A stretch of 64,000 bases of DNA, from assembly GCA_045110675.1 (NCBI GenBank), contig JBGCGJ010000009.1, forward strand, positions 124,001 through 188,000, given 5' to 3'. The stretch comes from JBALVT01 sp045110675 (lineage in GTDB: Bacteria > Pseudomonadota > Gammaproteobacteria > Pseudomonadales > Halieaceae). Below, piece after piece: positions 1-8,410 of this stretch. Made by a program: the position numbers and the translations under genes. How positions within the stretch are numbered: position 1 is the first letter of the stretch; each line of letters opens with the position of its first letter. The notes beneath the pieces were generated by a model. The model was not told the DNA's origin and did no database searches. It saw only the letters and a program-made list of their open reading frames with translations.

Positions 1-1482
1 ATGTGGGGGTACGGGAGCGTTCGCCAGACAATGTAGACTCAGATCCCTCAACTGTCGGTCACCCTGTCTAGTTCGAGAATCCAGGTCATCAGACTTCCTA
101 GAGTATTCAAGGGCCGAGGTTAGCGCACCTACTCCTGCTAACTGAACGGCCATCTCTTCATTGGCCCGAGCCGACTCAGGGTGAGCGATCACAGTGCTAA
201 TTCTCAGCAGCGGTGTGCTAGACCAGATTTGCACCTGTGAGCTGGTTTGCAATGCCAAGTAAAGCACGTAAAAACACCCGCAAACCAAGAGCGGTGAGCT
301 CAGCTGCGAATAACGTTTACAGAGTATGCCGACAATGCAAAGGAGCAAGAGGATCAAGCCAATGCCCGGAAAATAATTTCGATGCTCGAAATATAGCTCC
401 AGAGCTAGCGCCGTCGACTCGACAGAATGACCGACCAGAAACCACAGCACGGCAAATACCACAGTCCAAGCCACTCGGGCGAAACACAGCGCCAAAACAC
501 CAAGCCCGACGAAAGACCACGACACCACTGAAACCAGGGTGGAAAACGGTTCCAAAAGACTGCGGGATACGACGACATCATCATGAAATAAACCCATACG
601 AAATGTCTCTGGAACATAGACCTGCCCTACGTAGTGCCAAAGCACTCGGCTCTCGGTCAGCAACCGCTCTCCGAGAGAGAAATCACGTGCCGCATATCCA
701 GCTTGTATCCATTCCCCCGCGTAGATAAGCAAAACAAAAGCGGATATCACTCCTAAAACCAATAGCGAGACACTCACTAAATGCAAACCTCTGTGTTTCA
801 GACCTTCTCTATCGCAGCCCCGAAACCAAAAAACCTCCATGAGAACTATTATTGGCAGAAGAATCGCCGCGTTTTCTTTAGAAAAAAGAGCGAGTAAGAA
901 CAATACCGCACAAGCAACTAAGTAATGCCAGGAAAACTTTTTCAAAACCAGTGCGTTGCGCCAAAGCACATAGCCTATAAGTGACGCCACCATGAACAGA
1001 GTGGCCAGAATCGTCATTCTTTGGACCATGTACAAAACGGTGCTTACGTAAAGCGGCGATAGCAGCCAAGCTGCCGCACCTAGCAGTGAAAACCAACGAT
1101 GAGCTGGTATTTTCTGATACGACAAAAGCAGACTAAACAAGCAAACTACAAGAGCGCCAGTCAATAGATGAAGGGCAATATTAATTAACTTCGTCCCACG
1201 TGTACCGTGATTCAAATAGAGCTTTTCTGCGACAAAGCTCGCCATTGATACCGGACGACCGAGAGGACCTGATCCATCTCCAAAAATATACTGACGTGCT
1301 AGTGAAGGGTTTGCGTCTAGGGCATCCAGCTTAAGTAAACTGCCACGATCATCGAGGAGAGGCGGACCATACTGCCCTGGAGAATAGGCCCAAAGAGTAA
1401 AGCCCAAAAGCACCACAAGACTAATTAAATAGGCGATTCTTTGCGCTGCAGTGACGATTTCTTCCGACGGAGTAATTTTCAT
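1..1482 (-). CDS. TMTC-like GT-C membrane glycosyltransferase, second paralogue (C-terminus cut by window edge)
   Basis: An open frame of 494 codons runs from an ATG at 1482 to the window edge without a stop, so the 3' end is missing. Translation gives a polytopic membrane protein: an N-terminal membrane segment, a first outer loop with a DD pair (PPLLDDRG), then many hydrophobic helices. It shares blocks in the same order as the upstream neighbour: VSTVLYMVQRM, FSKENA, GERLLTESRVLWHY, FHDD, FEHRNYFP. The layout resembles GT-C glycosyltransferases of the TMTC type (acidic pair in loop 1, KEN/KEQ block before a helix); that assignment is by motif, not by alignment. The ATG overlaps the TGA of the upstream gene (ATGA) and has no Shine-Dalgarno sequence of its own (the stretch before it is pyrimidine-rich), so translation is probably coupled. 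The last ~65 visible codons are soluble. Sugar donor and acceptor are unknown. Confidence 0.75.
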   Translation of the reverse strand, partial: MKITPSEEIVTAAQRIAYLISLVVLLGFTLWAYSPGQYGPPLLDDRGSLLKLDALDANPSLARQYIFGDGSGPLGRPVSMASFVAEKLYLNHGTRGTKLINIALHLLTGALVVCLFSLLLSYQKIPAHRWFSLLGAAAWLLSPLYVSTVLYMVQRMTILATLFMVASLIGYVLWRNALVLKKFSWHYLVACAVLFLLALFSKENAAILLPIIVLMEVFWFRGCDREGLKHRGLHLVSVSLLVLGVISAFVLLIYAGEWIQAGYAARDFSLGERLLTESRVLWHYVGQVYVPETFRMGLFHDDVVVSRSLLEPFSTLVSVVSWSFVGLGVLALCFARVAWTVVFAVLWFLVGHSVESTALALELYFEHRNYFPGIGLILLLLCIVGILCKRYSQLSSPLLVCGCFYVLYLALQTSSQVQIWSSTPLLRISTVIAHPESARANEEMAVQLAGVGALTSALEYSRKSDDLDSRTRQGDRQLRDLSLHCLANAPVPPH

Positions 1483-3452
1483 GAGGAGGAAAACAACGCT
1501 TTCAGATGAAGGACGTCTTTGCGACTTGAGTCAGCAGTTACCCACTGAGTAACAACTTCATACATACCATTAACATCACCTTGATCTACCTTAAGCGAGA
1601 GTAAACGAGCTAAGAACGAGCGATTGCCCGGATCAATGCGCAATGCTCTTCGACAGAGCTCCTCGAGTACTTCGGGAGTCTCACCTCGGGCATAAATATA
1701 CGTGTAGTAACTCGACATAATGGCAAGCGAGTTAGGATAACGGCGTTCGAGAATGGCAAAAATGGACATCATTTGACCATGATCGACTGAGCAACCACCT
1801 TCTGCGCTGCATACCGCGAGTGCATCGATGGCATTGTAATCGGATGATTGTAAAACACGATCTTCCAGCAGTTTTTCTAGCTTGCCGAGCCAGTTTTGCT
1901 GAAGACCGAGCTCGGGAAAGTACTGCGCATCGATATGGTAAAGCATAATAATTGCGGCTACGTTGCGTGAGTCCAACTCCCACGCTCGCTGAAAGTGATA
2001 GCGGGCTGTCACAAGTTCGTCAATCGCCTGCTTGCTCTCTGAACCTCCATTTATTCGGGTCTTATTGTATTCGTGCCACCAACTCTCAGCATAGATAAAG
2101 TTTGTATTAGGAGAATTGGGATGATTCTTCAAATTGACTAATTCAAGCCTCGAATTCTCAGACCATACTGAAACCCTTACAACCAATAACGCTGACAGCA
2201 GTGCTACCAAGAGCCCCACTAATAAAAGCTCATTCAACTGGAACCGTGATGCAGCACCCGCCAAGCAAACAGCGAGAAGTAAACAGATGCCAACAATAGG
2301 GAGATAATTTCTGTGCTCAAATACCATTTCGAGTGCGAGCACACCGGACTCCAAACTGTGTCCCGCGAGGAAAAACAGAAAACCAAAAACAAAAAAGGGA
2401 TATCGCTGCGCAGAAAATACTCCCCCCAGGAGCACACCGCCCCAACACAGCACAGACAAAAAGGTAGTTATCGGCTGCATCAGACTTTTAGAAAAAGGAA
2501 TATCATCATGGAGGAAACCCATGGCACTCAAATCCGGAAAGATAAACCATCCGAGATAATGCCAGAGCAATCGCGATTGTGTGAGGACTCGTTCCTCAAG
2601 AGTGAATTCCCGGATTGTATAGCCGGCCAGAACAAAATCCCATGCAGAATAAATTACCAGTACAAATGCGCTTAAGGTGAAAAAAAACAACAAGCGAATG
2701 GCGACCTTTCCAGGTAACCGCGACTTACCCGCCCAAAGACCGCGAAAAAAAACGACTTCGATAAGTAGGGCGAGCACCGGCAACAAAATGCCATTCTCTT
2801 TGCTGAAAAATGCAAGAGTGGTAATCATTCCCAGCCACAATGCAGCCGCCAGGACTTCCCCTAAGTTCGCGCCGGAAATGGCCCACCGCTGACGATACCG
2901 GACAAAAACAAAGAGACCCAAAAGTACAAAAAAGGTGGAGAGCTGCGCCATACGCTGCACAGAGTACAAAACCGTAGACACCTGCAGTGGATGCAGAAGC
3001 CAAATTGCCGCCGCTGCAAAAGCTACCCAATTAAAGTCTATATCAGCGACGCGGCCAGCTTGTACTTGTAACAGCACACGTGACAGCAAGAACACCAACC
3101 AGGCAATGGCAATATGAATAAGGGTGTTGGTCAGTTTTAAGCTATGAGCGGAGATTCCATCTGACACGGTACTATTCAAAGCAAAGCTGAACATCGGGAT
3201 CGTGCGCCCGGCGAGGCCCGAATCAGAACTAACAACAGCTACACGCCACGCATCCAGCACAGAAGCATCGAATTGCAATGAGGTATTCGAAGCAAGATTG
3301 GGTAAATCGTCAAAAAGTAGCCCACCGGAAAAGCCCAGGCTGTAAATACCAAAGGACAGTACGCTCAAAGCCACCAAGTATCGGATACACAAACGAGAGC
3401 TTTGGATACTTGTACACCTCAAAATTCGTCTGTTTCGAAAGGGAAACGACAA
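1479..3452 (-). CDS. TMTC-like GT-C membrane glycosyltransferase with C-terminal TPR region
   Basis: 657 aa. Residues 25-430 are mostly transmembrane helices with a DD pair at 48-49 in the first outer loop, HPLQVSTVLYSVQRM at 154-168, FSKENG at 216-221, HDD at about 315 and FEHRNYLP at 378-385. Residues ~480-650 look like TPR helices (YHFQRAWELDSRN, RRALRIDPGN). This is the domain order of bacterial TMTC-like O-glycosyltransferases. It lies directly downstream of pilA, a position that in some Pseudomonas strains holds pilin glycosyltransferases (TfpO or TfpW), so pilin modification is a reasonable guess but not shown. No ATG occurs before residue ~87. The first possible start is a TTG at 3452, right after an in-frame TAG, with no clear ribosome binding site; other TTG and GTG codons follow within 30 codons, so the start is uncertain. 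Its stop overlaps the start of the next paralogue. Confidence 0.75.
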   Translation of the reverse strand: MSFPFRNRRILRCTSIQSSRLCIRYLVALSVLSFGIYSLGFSGGLLFDDLPNLASNTSLQFDASVLDAWRVAVVSSDSGLAGRTIPMFSFALNSTVSDGISAHSLKLTNTLIHIAIAWLVFLLSRVLLQVQAGRVADIDFNWVAFAAAAIWLLHPLQVSTVLYSVQRMAQLSTFFVLLGLFVFVRYRQRWAISGANLGEVLAAALWLGMITTLAFFSKENGILLPVLALLIEVVFFRGLWAGKSRLPGKVAIRLLFFFTLSAFVLVIYSAWDFVLAGYTIREFTLEERVLTQSRLLWHYLGWFIFPDLSAMGFLHDDIPFSKSLMQPITTFLSVLCWGGVLLGGVFSAQRYPFFVFGFLFFLAGHSLESGVLALEMVFEHRNYLPIVGICLLLAVCLAGAASRFQLNELLLVGLLVALLSALLVVRVSVWSENSRLELVNLKNHPNSPNTNFIYAESWWHEYNKTRINGGSESKQAIDELVTARYHFQRAWELDSRNVAAIIMLYHIDAQYFPELGLQQNWLGKLEKLLEDRVLQSSDYNAIDALAVCSAEGGCSVDHGQMMSIFAILERRYPNSLAIMSSYYTYIYARGETPEVLEELCRRALRIDPGNRSFLARLLSLKVDQGDVNGMYEVVTQWVTADSSRKDVLHLKALFSSS

Positions 3453-3490
3453 CCGCTATATTGAAGTGCAGATAATAAACTATTACGCGA

Positions 3491-3526
3491 AAAAAAAACC
3501 AAAAAAAACCCGACCGAAGCCGGGTT
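3491..3526 (-). terminator. Intrinsic terminator after pilA
   Basis: The minus strand shows an 8-bp stem (plus-strand arms 3507-3514 and 3519-3526, one mismatch) with a CGAA/TTCG-type tetraloop, followed by a long T run (the A-rich stretch 3491-3508 on plus). It lies 18 bp after the pilA stop and before the glycosyltransferase gene. Most pilA transcripts should end here, leaving the next two genes to read-through or a weak promoter of their own. Confidence 0.85.
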
Positions 3527-3543
3527 CTTCATGCGCTAGGCGC

Positions 3544-4011
3544 TTAGCCTCTACAGCTGGAAGGCAAGTATTTCAGGTCGATAAGAACAACAGTTGTTGC
3601 ACCAACACTTGTAGAACCGCACACCCAGTCAAGAGATCCATCCGTTTTAGTCACAGGCGAAAGAGTGAATCCAGAAGATGCTGTACCGCCTGGTATTTCA
3701 CCGGTGCGAATAGTGGCCCCGATGATGCCAGTAGCAGGGTCGTACTTGATGGAGGTTACAATTTTCTTATCAGGATTAGTGTTAAGACCTGACTGTGCCA
3801 GAGTCGGAAAACTTCCACCTTGTGTAGCGTAGTACTCAGAGATAGTTGTCTTGGCTTCAGCCAGTGCAGCCATAGGCTCAGCCATCTTGGCACGTACGGT
3901 GTAATCTTGATAAGCAGGCAATGCGATTGCCGCCAAAATTCCGATAATCGCAATGACGATCATCAGTTCGATAAGGGTAAAGCCCTGTTGATTTCTTTTT
4001 TGAGTATTCAT
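3544..4011 (-). CDS. pilA: Type IV major pilin (type IVa prepilin)
   Basis: 155 aa as precursor. The 10-residue leader MNTQKRNQQG is followed by FTLIELMIVIAIIGILAAIA, the class III prepilin signal and N-terminal helix, with the conserved Glu at mature position 5. PilD in this window would cleave after the Gly and methylate the Phe. A C-terminal disulfide loop is likely between the Cys of DWVCGS and the Cys of LPSSCRG. The ATG at 4011 is chosen because AGGA lies 7 bases upstream and it gives the standard short leader; an in-frame start at 4032 would add seven unneeded residues. It is transcribed from a sigma-54 promoter ~90 bp upstream and ends at a strong terminator. The Ser residues next to the last Cys are possible modification sites, which is speculation. 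Confidence 0.95.
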   Translation of the reverse strand: MNTQKRNQQGFTLIELMIVIAIIGILAAIALPAYQDYTVRAKMAEPMAALAEAKTTISEYYATQGGSFPTLAQSGLNTNPDKKIVTSIKYDPATGIIGATIRTGEIPGGTASSGFTLSPVTKTDGSLDWVCGSTSVGATTVVLIDLKYLPSSCRG

Positions 4012-4100
4012 ATTTCCTGCTCCAAATGACAAACTATTTTTGATTTAAGTGTTCTTGCATACCGGGTTGTTGAGCGGACCGATACAGGCAAGATCACTAT

Positions 4101-4116
4101 TGCAGATACCGTGCCA
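4101..4116 (-). promoter_or_regulatory. Sigma-54 (RpoN) promoter of pilA
   Basis: The minus strand reads TGGCACGGTATCTGCA, matching the -24/-12 consensus TGGCACG-N4-TTGCW except for one base in the -12 box, with correct GG-to-GC spacing. The predicted start is near 4090, giving a leader of ~80 nt before the pilA ATG at 4011. Pilin genes of Pseudomonas and relatives are known to use RpoN with the activator PilR. Confidence 0.85.
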
Positions 4117-4233
4117 AATACAAAAAAACCCACATTTATAATTTTAAATCTTTTTAATACAATAACTTACGAAGCAAACTCAGTTCTCGCAACGGAGACA
4201 GTGGATTGTTTACTCGCGATATTAAATGACGTA

Positions 4234-4274
4234 CTGGCAACATAAGTGACAAATTTTGTCACTTATGTTGCCAG
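4234..4274. repeat. 41-bp perfect palindrome upstream of pilA (candidate activator site)
   Basis: Two 20-bp arms (4234-4253 and 4255-4274) are exact reverse complements around a single central T at 4254. The core contains GTGACA/TGTCAC. The centre lies ~140 bp upstream of the -24 element of pilA, a usual distance for enhancer-like sites of sigma-54 activators; PilR sites are described as TGTC-containing. It has no T run, so it is unlikely to be a terminator. Confidence 0.7.
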
Positions 4275-4511
4275 ATACCGCGGCAGTCAATCTCCAACTG
4301 TTCAAAATTGCTGGAGTGTCATGATCAACTAAGACATAACTGGTCAACGGGCGATATGTGATAGAGGCAACAACAAATCGAAAAATCTTGAGAAATCATT
4401 ACATTACTGTTGTTCTGAGGTATTAGGCCGACTAGGGTACCGGTATACTCGATCACATAATAGCCAAAAACCACTTGGCAATAGTATCGGCAAGATAGGG
4501 ACCAGGGAACG

Positions 4512-6242
4512 ATGAACGACAAAGCAGTTGGACAGCTTAGCGGACTGGCGGGGAGACTTGTTGCTGAAGGTTTGATTTCAGCACAGGAAGCCGGTGACGC
4601 TCAAAAAGCTGCATCCACTGACAACGTTCCCTTTGTGCAGTACTTGGTTGGCAGTAGCGAAATTGACAGCCAGAAATTGGCCGAGGTTGCGTCACAGGAG
4701 TTTGGTGTTCCGCTGTTTGATATCACCGCGTTCAACCAGGCTAACCTCCCCGAAGGTTTGGTCGATGCTGGCCTCATTGTTAAACATCATGCCCTGCCAC
4801 TTTTTCACCGTGGCAATAGATTATTTATCGCAGTATCAGATCCCACCAACCTGGTTGCCCTGGACGAAATCAAGTTTCATACGGGAATCAACACAGATGC
4901 GGTATTGGTCGAAGAACTCGCACTCAATAACGCCATCACTCAGTGGATGGAAGCCCAGGACAATTTGGGTGACGGACTCGACGGCTTAGACGGTCTGGAC
5001 TCTGGCGATCTGGACGACATTGATATTCAGTCCGGCGACGATCCCGCAGAGGACGACGACGGAGCACAGGGAGTAGACGAAACTCCTATCGTACGATTCG
5101 TCAACAAAGTTCTTATCGACGCTATAAAACAAGGCGCATCGGATATTCACTTCGAGCCCTATGAAAAAAATTACCGAGTTCGATACCGCACCGATGGTAT
5201 TTTACAAGAGATCGTAAGACCTCCCAAAAATTTGGCCCCGCGACTTTCGGCTCGTTTGAAAGTGATGTCACAAATGGATATCTCCGAGCGACGAATGCCA
5301 CAGGATGGCCGCATACAAATGAAGCTATCCCGCAACCGATCTATTGATTTTCGGGTGAACACGCTGCCGACTCTTTTCGGCGAAAAAATTGTATTGCGTA
5401 TCCTCGACCCTTCCAGCGCACAAATGGGTATCGATGCTTTGGGCTACGAACCGTCGCAGAAAGAAATGTATGTAAACGCACTCGATCAACCACAGGGAAT
5501 GATCTTGGTAACAGGGCCAACAGGTTCCGGTAAGACCGTATCTCTCTATACTGGTCTGAACATGCTCAATACGCCAGAACGCAATATATCCACGGCGGAA
5601 GACCCAGTAGAAATTAATCTCGAGGGAATCAACCAGGTACACGTGAATGCCAAGGTCGGTTTAAACTTCGCCGAGGCACTGCGCTCTTTCCTTCGTCAGG
5701 ATCCAGACATCATCATGGTAGGTGAGATTCGAGACCTGGAAACCGCGGAAATCGCAATTAAAGCGGCCCAGACCGGCCATATGGTAATGTCCACCTTGCA
5801 CACCAACAGCGCCGCGGAAACGATAACTCGCATGCTCAATATGGGTGTTCCCGCGTTCAACCTTGCGACCTCGGTAAACTTAATTATTGCCCAGCGACTA
5901 GCCAGAAGATTGTGTAAAGAATGTTGTGAGCCAGCCACCGACTTACCGAGAGAGACATTACTCAAAGAAGGGTTCACCGAGGAAATGCTGGATGGTGCAA
6001 CCCTGATGAACCCCGTGGGTTGCAAATTGTGCAACGCGGGTTATAAGGGGCGAGTCGGCGTCTATGAGGTTGTGAAAGTCACACCGAAAATTGCCCAAAT
6101 TATTATGGAAGAAGGAAACTCCATCGACATCGATAAAAGGGCCCGGGAAGAAGGTTTCAACGACTTGCGTCGTTCTGCACTGGAAAAAGCGGCGCGGGGC
6201 GAAACAAGCCTCAATGAAGTCAACCGAATTACAACGGATTAA
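4512..6242 (+). CDS. pilB: Type IV pilus assembly ATPase PilB
   Basis: 576 aa. Cytoplasmic hexameric ATPase that powers pilus extension. The N-terminal MshEN-like region spans ~1-145. It is joined by a low-complexity Asp/Gly/Leu linker (~152-188) to the secretion ATPase core. The core has Walker A GPTGSGKT at 335-342, an Asp box around DPDIIMVGEIRD (397-408), a His box (STLHTN, ~427-432) and the zinc-binding Cys residues C468, C471, C504 and C507 typical of PilB rather than PilT. The ATG at 4512 has AGGGAA just upstream. pilC follows after 41 bp in the same direction. The linker is more repetitive than usual; everything else looks standard. Confidence 0.96.
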   Translation: MNDKAVGQLSGLAGRLVAEGLISAQEAGDAQKAASTDNVPFVQYLVGSSEIDSQKLAEVASQEFGVPLFDITAFNQANLPEGLVDAGLIVKHHALPLFHRGNRLFIAVSDPTNLVALDEIKFHTGINTDAVLVEELALNNAITQWMEAQDNLGDGLDGLDGLDSGDLDDIDIQSGDDPAEDDDGAQGVDETPIVRFVNKVLIDAIKQGASDIHFEPYEKNYRVRYRTDGILQEIVRPPKNLAPRLSARLKVMSQMDISERRMPQDGRIQMKLSRNRSIDFRVNTLPTLFGEKIVLRILDPSSAQMGIDALGYEPSQKEMYVNALDQPQGMILVTGPTGSGKTVSLYTGLNMLNTPERNISTAEDPVEINLEGINQVHVNAKVGLNFAEALRSFLRQDPDIIMVGEIRDLETAEIAIKAAQTGHMVMSTLHTNSAAETITRMLNMGVPAFNLATSVNLIIAQRLARRLCKECCEPATDLPRETLLKEGFTEEMLDGATLMNPVGCKLCNAGYKGRVGVYEVVKVTPKIAQIIMEEGNSIDIDKRAREEGFNDLRRSALEKAARGETSLNEVNRITTD

Positions 6243-6283
6243 CCCCAACACAGTGAAAAATCAGGATATTGGCGGATAGTATT

Positions 6284-7504
6284 ATGGCAACAAGTGCAGT
6301 AAGAGGCAGTACATTTACCTGGGCCGGCACGGACAAGCAGGGGAATGCCAGCAAGGGTGAAATCGAGGCGGTTAGCTCGTCGATGGCCAAGGCGCAATTG
6401 CGGCGTCAGGGTATCAAACCCAAAAGTGTCAAAAAGAAATCGAAGCCGCTATTCGGTGCCAGTGGTAAAAAAATCAAACCCATAGACATCTGCATTTTTA
6501 CCCGGCAATTATCCACTATGATGAAGGCCGGTGTACCGCTGGTGCAAAGTTTTGAGATTGTCGCAGATGGCTTGGAAAACCCCAGCATGGGCGAGTTGGT
6601 GCACACAATAAAGAACGATGTTGCTGCGGGAACAGGCTTGGCAGTATCCCTGGAAAAGCACCCTAAGTACTTCGACGATTTGTTTTGCAGTCTCGTCGCT
6701 TCCGGTGAGACATCGGGAACCCTGGAAGTCATGCTGGATAGGGTCGCAACCTACAAGGAAAAGACGGAACAGCTTAAAGCCAAAATCAAAAAGGCCATGA
6801 CTTACCCAATTGCGGTGGTCGTCGTCGCTCTGGTTGTTACCGGTATCTTGCTTATCAAAGTGGTGCCTCAGTTTGCGGAGACGTTTAGCAGCTTCGGTTC
6901 AGATTTACCGGCTTTTACACTCTTTGTTCTCGGAATATCCAATTTGGCGCAGGAATGGTGGTTCATCATTCTGATAGGAATAATAGCCGCGATATTTCTG
7001 TTTAAGGAAATAAAACAACGCTCGGTACCCTTTTCGGAATTTTTAGACAAAATGGCATTAAAGGCTCCCATTGTAGGAGATATCGTTTTCAACTCTGTGG
7101 TTGCCCGATTCTCTCGCACACTCGCCACGACTTTTGCTGCCGGTGTACCGCTAGTCGAAGCGTTGGATTCAACCGCTGGAGCTGCGGGTAATTCGGTTTA
7201 CACCAAGGCGATCAAGCAAATCAGGGACGACGTGACAACCGGTACCACTTTGTATAACGCCATTAAATCCACGGGCCTCTTTCCAAACATGCTACTGCAA
7301 ATGGTATCGATTGGTGAGGAAGCAGGTGCTCTGGATGAAATGCTGGACAAAGTGGCGAATCACTATGAGGAAGCCGTCGACAATGCGGTGGACAGTCTAA
7401 GCTCACTGATGGAACCCATAATCATGTCGATTCTGGGTGTTCTGGTTGGCGGGCTAATGATCGCCATGTACCTTCCAATATTCATGCTGGGTTCTGTGGT
7501 TTAA
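6284..7504 (+). CDS. pilC: Type IV pilus inner membrane platform protein PilC
   Basis: 406 aa. Inner membrane protein that couples the PilB/PilT motors to pilin insertion. Two T2SF domains are visible (~70-195 and ~275-398), each beginning with the family pattern of FTRQLSTMMKAGVPL and FSRTLATTFAAGVPL, with membrane helices near 175-200, 220-245 and at the C-terminus. The ATG at 6284 is preferred over an upstream TTG at 6269 because it gives the usual N-terminus (ATSAVRGSTFTWAG). It lies between pilB and pilD, the standard order. Confidence 0.95.
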   Translation: MATSAVRGSTFTWAGTDKQGNASKGEIEAVSSSMAKAQLRRQGIKPKSVKKKSKPLFGASGKKIKPIDICIFTRQLSTMMKAGVPLVQSFEIVADGLENPSMGELVHTIKNDVAAGTGLAVSLEKHPKYFDDLFCSLVASGETSGTLEVMLDRVATYKEKTEQLKAKIKKAMTYPIAVVVVALVVTGILLIKVVPQFAETFSSFGSDLPAFTLFVLGISNLAQEWWFIILIGIIAAIFLFKEIKQRSVPFSEFLDKMALKAPIVGDIVFNSVVARFSRTLATTFAAGVPLVEALDSTAGAAGNSVYTKAIKQIRDDVTTGTTLYNAIKSTGLFPNMLLQMVSIGEEAGALDEMLDKVANHYEEAVDNAVDSLSSLMEPIIMSILGVLVGGLMIAMYLPIFMLGSVV

Positions 7505-7540
7505 ACACGAGCGTACGCGAAACCCTCGGGAACCACTCTC

Positions 7541-8410
7541 ATGCTGGACGCACTAAACCAACACAGCTGGATGTTGGCCATCGCCCTTTCTTTTATGGGT
7601 CTTGTGGTTGGCAGCTTTCTAAACGTCGTCATTTACCGCCTTCCTATCATGATGGAATCGCAGTGGCGCAAAGACTGCTGCGAACTTCTAGAAGTAGAGG
7701 AAAAAGAGGCGACCGAGACTATTAATCTCGCGGTGCCAAACTCCCATTGCCCACACTGCGGCCAGAGCATAAAAGCCTGGCAGAACATCCCGGTTCTTAG
7801 CTATATCATGTTGGGTGGCAAGTGCCACAATTGCAGATCACGCATATCCATCAGGTATCCAATTATCGAATTGGTTACCGGTGTTATGACACTCGCCTTA
7901 GCGGTGTATTTTCAAGCATCACTGGCCCTGCTGGGTGCAATGTTTTTCACCTGGGCACTGATAGCACTGACTATGATCGATGTCGACCAGCAGCTGCTGC
8001 CCGATGACATTACACTGCCTCTTTTATGGCTGGGCCTAATACTCAACGTCAGCGAAACCTATGTAACCCTTGAGGCAGCTGTAATCGGCGCAGCCCTGGG
8101 TTACCTGTCGTTGTGGAGCGTCTTCTGGCTATTCAAGTTGCTGACGGGCAAAGATGGAATGGGTTATGGAGACTTCAAATTGCTGGCCGCTCTAGGCGCC
8201 TGGATGGGATGGCAGGCCATTCCCTTAATTATCTTGCTATCATCGGTAGTAGGTGCGGTTGTCGGCATATCGCTGATGGTATTAAAGCGCCGAGGCAAAG
8301 ATATCCCCATCCCATTTGGGCCCTATCTTGCGATGGCCGGCTGGATAAGCCTGCTTTGGGGTGATCATCTTACCGGTTTATACATGGACGCAGCAGGCCT
8401 GACTTCTTGA
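7541..8410 (+). CDS. pilD: Prepilin peptidase / N-methyltransferase PilD
   Basis: 289 aa. Inner membrane bifunctional enzyme that removes the prepilin leader and methylates the new N-terminus. The cytoplasmic loop has the two zinc CxxC pairs (C70/C73 and C95/C98). The aspartyl protease residues are in MIDVDQQLLPD (D147/D149 region) and GYGDFK (D211). About eight membrane helices are apparent. Length is normal. Its TGA overlaps the TTG start of coaE, so the two are probably co-translated, as in other gammaproteobacterial pilBCD-coaE operons. Confidence 0.95.
   Translation: MLDALNQHSWMLAIALSFMGLVVGSFLNVVIYRLPIMMESQWRKDCCELLEVEEKEATETINLAVPNSHCPHCGQSIKAWQNIPVLSYIMLGGKCHNCRSRISIRYPIIELVTGVMTLALAVYFQASLALLGAMFFTWALIALTMIDVDQQLLPDDITLPLLWLGLILNVSETYVTLEAAVIGAALGYLSLWSVFWLFKLLTGKDGMGYGDFKLLAALGAWMGWQAIPLIILLSSVVGAVVGISLMVLKRRGKDIPIPFGPYLAMAGWISLLWGDHLTGLYMDAAGLTS

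Larger units (their letters stand above)
4012..4511. other. pilA-pilB divergent intergenic region
   Basis: 500 bp without a supported gene, AT-rich compared with its neighbours. It holds the pilA sigma-54 promoter (4101-4116) and a 41-bp palindrome (4234-4274). No convincing sigma-70 promoter for pilB was found in 4275-4500. A short minus-strand frame at 4325-4522 has no ribosome binding site and crosses the pilB start, so it is not called. Confidence 0.7.

Noticed and set aside
237..728. A 163-codon plus-strand frame
   Set aside because: It lies opposite the newly recognised partial glycosyltransferase frame (1-1482 minus), has no ribosome binding site and low-complexity composition.
4470..4492. 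A second sigma-54-like site (TTGGCAATAG...GGCA) ahead of pilB
   Set aside because: The GG-to-GC spacing is one base too long and the -24 box lacks the conserved C, so it does not meet the -24/-12 rule.
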